A stretch of 64,000 nt of DNA from Lingula anatina (Eukaryota; Brachiopoda; Lingulata; Lingulida; Lingulidae), in NCBI RefSeq assembly GCF_001039355.2, contig NW_019775383.1, forward strand, positions 260,160 to 324,159. Reading direction: 5' to 3'. Shown piece by piece: positions 59,672 to 64,000 of the stretch. Within the stretch, counting starts at the first letter, position 1; each line of letters begins with the position of its first letter. Below the pieces are notes generated by a model that saw only the letters and a list, made by a program, of their open reading frames with translations, had not been told where the DNA came from and made no database searches. The position numbers and the translations under genes were made by a program.

Positions 59672-61987
59672 AAACACAAAATGCATTATTCAAAGATAAT
59701 TATCCGTTAGCTCAGTAAGTCATGATTAGTCCAGGTTAGGGTTAGCCTGAACTACAAAGTGATGGGGAAACGTTGAGCTTGAAAAAATATATTTAATGTT
59801 TATATTCAATACTTACATATAAGTTAATCTTTAAGTTAGTTTGTACAATTTAGTTTTGCACACTTTAAAAAAATAGGGTAGTAAATTATGTAGAGCTTTT
59901 TTAAAAACCTTGAAGTGTGTATAACAAATTTAGAATGCGCCATAAAATTAGTAATAATGATTATAGTAATGATGATATTTTATACTATCATTATTATTAA
60001 ATCAAAGGAAGGTACAATAAAAAATGGTTACTTTTAATGCATTTCTTACAAATATCTTTCACTTAACTATATATTAGACAGAGACAAGAATGGACAAGTA
60101 AGAATTATAGGAATACCTGTATCACATAAACTGCGTTCGTCACTGTTAGTGTGGAATTGCACTGTCACTAGTTTGTGACCATTCTCTTCTTACAATTTGT
60201 TTTTAGACAAATAGTTTCAATTTTTATTTATTTTTTTTTTTTTGGGGGGGGGGGCATTGTAAAATAGCTTGGAGATGAAGCAAGGAATATAATTTGTTGG
60301 GCACAATAAAAGGATTTATGTGGGATGAGATTATCAGTGTTAGACAAGTTTCCCAGGGAGCTTGGCTCTTTTAAATCACGCTCCAGATGTTTCTTCCTTA
60401 ATTTCAGTCAGGATGTCTCCTCTGTGTTTTCACACTTAGACTTAATTACTTTCAAGCGGCACTTGTGAGACAGGATAAGGGGGTGCAACCTAATTAGACA
60501 GTGCCACTTTGCCTCTGTAAGACCAGCCAATCAGAGGCATATGAGTTCAGTTACTCAGGAGAAAGTTAATGCTCTCCCTCACTTGTCTAGTAAAATTCAC
60601 AGCATTCAGTAGTGCATTATTCAGGAAAGAAATTTTTAAGGTGAATTTTGGAAAAGTTATTCAAACCCAACCCTGTCCCCCCACCCCCCACCCCCCCCAA
60701 TGAAACAGATTTGAGCATTGGTTAAATGTAACATGGTTGTATTTATGATAGTTAGCTATAACTCGTTTGGCACATTTATTAGTCATTAAAGATTATCTAG
60801 ATATCATTTGTTTATTAATATTTGTCATACATGTGAGATATATTACTTTAAAGCAATAGTTAGGTAAATGTACTATGCAGGGCACATGTGGCAGTGCAAA
60901 GGTCAAGAGAGATAACTCTTATGATTTGGCTGTCAGAGCAATGAGGAAACTTACGTCCCCGTCCTAAAAAGGTAGGGGTTGCGTAGCTCGCTCTCAGCCT
61001 AGGCCGTTGAGAACGTGAAACTTCTTTTTAAAAAATCACTGCCATTTGTGGCCCTTTTTCCCTCCATCTTTGCTAAAACTTTTTGCTAAAATTTTATCTG
61101 AAATTTGTAAATGATTTACCATACATGAGTATCATTCATATAATATTATGTAACTATATGTATTTTGAATTCGTACTTTGTATATTAAGCAAAGTGCAAA
61201 TGTCAATAAAATGACATTTTCAACTAACAACTTATTCTGTTGTAATTGAAGAAATCATGAAATTGCCGACAGCAAACTAGCCTCAGAGACTCCTCTCAAT
61301 TCACACATAAATAAAGGATTTGGTTTGAAAACCATCTTTTCTGTGGCTGCCCATCTGTTTCAAAATTTGAAGGAACTAACAACACTTATCAGGCTATTAA
61401 AGACGTCACAGTGCCTATGGTGAAAATAGATGGAATCATTGTTTTATTTTGCTGACGTTATTACTTTGGATAAATAGCACTATTTGGTGGCCATTTTGGT
61501 ATGATAGAATGATAGAATGCAGCTTTTTGGTTGGCTGTATGTCACCAGCGTAATGAAAAAATATGCATGGATTTTGATGAAAATTTCAGGGTATGTCACA
61601 AATGAGCTAATTTAAAAGCGACTAGATTTTTGGTATTGATCCGTGTCACCATCCACCTAATTAATAATTTCAGTTGCGTTTTCTGTATCTGTCCTGCCGC
61701 TCATGTGCCATTAGCTCCGCCTCTTTCTGGCATCCCGTGAATATTTAACACTCAGTCGAGACAAATGCAACGGGCGTAGTTTAAATCTATCCCATTATAA
61801 TACTGTCGCCCACTGCAATCGGACAACTGGCACAATCAATAACAGCCGTAACTCTAAAGCATCACATTGAGGCTATAATGTTTTATATGGAGCGAGTTAT
61901 GAAATCGAGACGCTTGCGCTCGGCCTCAATGCGTGATGTTTTCGAGTTACTAAATTTCTTGATTAAATCCCCTTATGCAAATCAGTC
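59672..61987. other. Region between U7 and the methyltransferase gene
   Basis: No coding exon supported. There are poly-T/poly-G and C-rich tracts (60230-60255, 60670-60700), a candidate plus-strand AATAAA near 61205 far from U7, and a dispersed repeat copy (about 61540-61650). This marks the right border of the receptor array: no further promoter block, EGF or SRCR exon is seen. Confidence 0.55.
61540..61650. repeat. Copy of the dispersed repeat seen at 36 kb
   Basis: GGATTTTGATGAAAATTTCAGGGT and the GGTATTGATCC word match the repeat unit at 35985-36340. Short, non-coding. Confidence 0.5.
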
Positions 61988-63155
61988 CTAAAGATAATTC
62001 TTATTGACAAAACATACATTATTGGCCCACGTCAGCACTCTTCCAGTATATTTGGACTTAATTCTCGAAGACCCATTTCTTTCGGTGAAAAATATCTTAA
62101 AGCCAAGTTCTTCTAGTTTCCTCAATACATATACATGCTTCGGTGTTATATATTTCGAGAAGTTCCAAATATGAAGTTCCATGGCTAATTGTTTAACATT
62201 TTTTAAAGAATCTTCCTTTAAGGCAGTCTTTAGGGCGTCCCACTCAGATTCCTCCACATCCATTTTGAGGTAGTCTATTGTTGCCTGAAATGAGAAATTA
62301 ACTAATGTCAAGCGAGGTTGACTGAATGTGACATTTAAGGGGATTATTTATTTATCATTTATTTAATTTTCTATTTGCACTATACATATAGTATTTTTTT
62401 AAATATTTTTAAATTTATATTGTACAAATATAAACAAATTAAATTACTTATGCATTCTAAGAACAGTATAAAATGTATACAACTGTTGAATGCACTGAAT
62501 TGTGCATAATATAATGCTCTTTACAAGAAATCAACATCACCATTATAATTAACATCTATTTCTCCTTTGAAAATTACCTTATGATACATATTCAAGACTA
62601 ATTTAATTTAATTTAATTTAATTGCTAGATTACCGAGAACATGCCGCTGTGCATTTCGAAAAAATGTTGGAATTTTCAGGTAATTCCATTTAGTTACAGA
62701 ATTTCTATTCTTGCTGTTAATTTGCCTTTAAACAGACCAATAAAGGAAGGAATGTTTATTACATTTGTATGTTTCAACATCTGCCTTACTGTCCCAAGAG
62801 TTCTGAGGGCCCATTGTTGTCCATTCTTCCACTTGACAACTCTGTTTTCACGAAAGAGTCCAATGTTGTAAAACCACATGTTCATTTGCACCTCCTGTGA
62901 CTCATGCTTTAGGCCGATGCTGAAAGTATAAATATACTTTTAACAAAAACACTGATATTGTAACAAAAGTCATAATGTTTTTTAACTACATTAGGATCTG
63001 GCATCTCTCTTTGTGAGGGTTTCAGACTAAGTTAAAAAGGATAAAATGAATTACAATACAATTATGACTTTTATCATCATTCTGGTATTTACATGTCCAT
63101 CAGTATTTTAAGAAAATGAAATAGACCAAACTGAAAAAGGAAATAATAATTATAC

Positions 63156-63202
<47 letters not shown>

Positions 63203-63288
63203 TAAATGGTATTACTGACCTTGGATCAAACCCATACACTGTGCAGCTCTTTGACATATATCTGTCGAAGGACCATTCATTTCCCAAT
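61988..63288 (-). CDS. METTL24-like / FkbM-family methyltransferase, C-terminal three exons
   Basis: Minus-strand exons 63220-63288, 62763-62919 and 61988-62284 join in frame (69, 157 and 297 nt) and encode about 174 residues to a TAG stop. They read LGNEWSFDRYMSK...YGFDP (SAM-binding part of the Rossmann fold), a segment ending WALRTLGTVRQMLKHTN, then TIDYLKMDVEESEWDAL, the conserved acidic motif of Methyltransf_21/FkbM-type proteins such as METTL24. The 5' exons lie beyond or near the right edge; none was recognised up to 64000. The family is a putative SAM-dependent methyltransferase group with poorly known substrates. It is unrelated to the receptors and lies on the opposite strand. Confidence 0.75.
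63155..63201. repeat. ATT trinucleotide microsatellite
   Basis: About fifteen ATT units in an intron of the methyltransferase-like gene. Confidence 0.95.
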
Positions 63289-63891
63289 CTGTATGCAAAA
63301 CATACAAAATATTTATAATAAACATATAATACTTATCACAATAACTCATTTAGTTAATAATATATAGAATATACTTTAGAAATTCATCTCTGGGGGTCTG
63401 CCGCTAGATGACAAGGAAACGTTTTCATTTCTTCTGCAATCTTGTGTTATCTTGTATGCAGTTTCACGCCAAAGTTTAACATGGATTGTAAACGCACCAC
63501 CGACTGTTAAGTACCTAAACGCAACTGATTCGAAAGCATTAGCGTGATGACAAGAAGAAAGATGTGCATTAATAGAAAGGTTTTCTTTTCTTTTCATTTC
63601 GTTCTTGAAAACCATTTTCTTGCTATCTTCATTGAAAAAGACAAGTTTAGTAAAGATGCATATTTGCATTAAATCTGCATATCTGCAAAATCTGCAAATA
63701 AATGTTATAATTTCACAACATTTTTCAAGATTAGCTGTCCGTTTACACCATTAGGAAGTGCAATATACAACTTACACCAACAGATGTCACAAATCTTTCA
63801 ATGATTTAGCGATAATAATCGAATTCTGATAAGAAAACATTTTACCTATTCATTTAATGCAAATCTCTCTCTATCTCTTCTTTCGTCATTG

Positions 63892-63950
<59 letters not shown>

Positions 63951-64000
63951 ATATGGTTCCATTTATTCCTACCCAAAAGAATACACAAGGCAAGAGCCAG
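63289..64000. other. Right edge of the window
   Basis: Should hold upstream intron or exon sequence of the methyltransferase-like gene. A 97-codon minus-strand open frame (63376-63669) is present but has no methyltransferase motif and no donor before its stop, so I do not call it. A CT microsatellite occupies 63893-63947. Confidence 0.4.

Noticed and set aside
63376-63669. 97-codon minus-strand open frame upstream of the methyltransferase exons
   Set aside because: No family motif and no splice donor before its stop, so I could not join it to the gene.
1-64000. tRNA and rRNA genes
   Set aside because: No cloverleaf-compatible A/B box pair or rRNA core sequence was recognised on reading either strand; a covariance-model scan would be decisive.

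Overview
The window is nuclear DNA of an invertebrate animal. It is AT-rich, has short GT-AG introns, many microsatellites and degraded transposons, and no prokaryotic features. A lophotrochozoan, perhaps a bivalve mollusc, is my best guess; this rests on gene content (an AA15 copper oxygenase, expanded EGF/SRCR receptors, dense small DNA transposons) and on no marker gene.

Most of the window is a head-to-tail, plus-strand array of seven related units (U1 to U7, about 0.1-59.7 kb). A complete unit has a conserved upstream block that looks like a promoter plus untranslated first exon, a 16-nt first coding exon (M-A-D/G-x-x), one exon for a tyrosine-bearing cytoplasmic tail and a single membrane span, a variable set of 111- or 114-nt EGF exons (all phase 1-1), and a single 335-nt exon for a C-terminal six-cysteine SRCR domain. 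The inferred products are type II membrane receptors: cytoplasmic N terminus, EGF stalk, SRCR head. This is the MARCO/SR-A plan with EGF modules where those proteins have collagen or coiled coil. EGF exons fall into four types that recur in order: alpha (TNHC...), beta (DINEC..., calcium-binding type), gamma (EISEC...) and delta (E.YQCRSRPC...). U2 and U1 (as visible) have one alpha-beta-gamma-delta set, U4 has two, U3 has remnants of about two and a half, U5 is a fusion of two units, and U7 has two gamma exons only. U2, U4, U5 and U7 can be read without breaks (383, 533, 496 and 307 residues). U1 is cut by the window edge, U3 has several damaged exons, and U6 is probably a pseudogene.

On the minus strand at 46.1-47.9 kb is a complete three-exon AA15 lytic polysaccharide mono-oxygenase gene with a mucin-like linker and two copies of a six-cysteine module. 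A truncated relative (last exon only) lies at 49.4-49.7 kb. Both sit between the U6-type promoter block (44.2 kb) and the U6 start exon (51.9 kb), so they may be nested in U6's first intron. At the right end (62.0-63.3 kb, minus) are the last three exons of a METTL24-like/FkbM-family methyltransferase gene.

Between and within genes are a PIF/Harbinger-like insertion with a paralogous empty site, TTAA/TAA-flanked MITEs, mariner and Tc1 relics, LINE relics, and a foldback element that has captured a piece of an EGF exon and its intron. The array looks like a fast birth-and-death receptor family, plausibly for innate recognition or endocytosis. That role is inference from architecture only.
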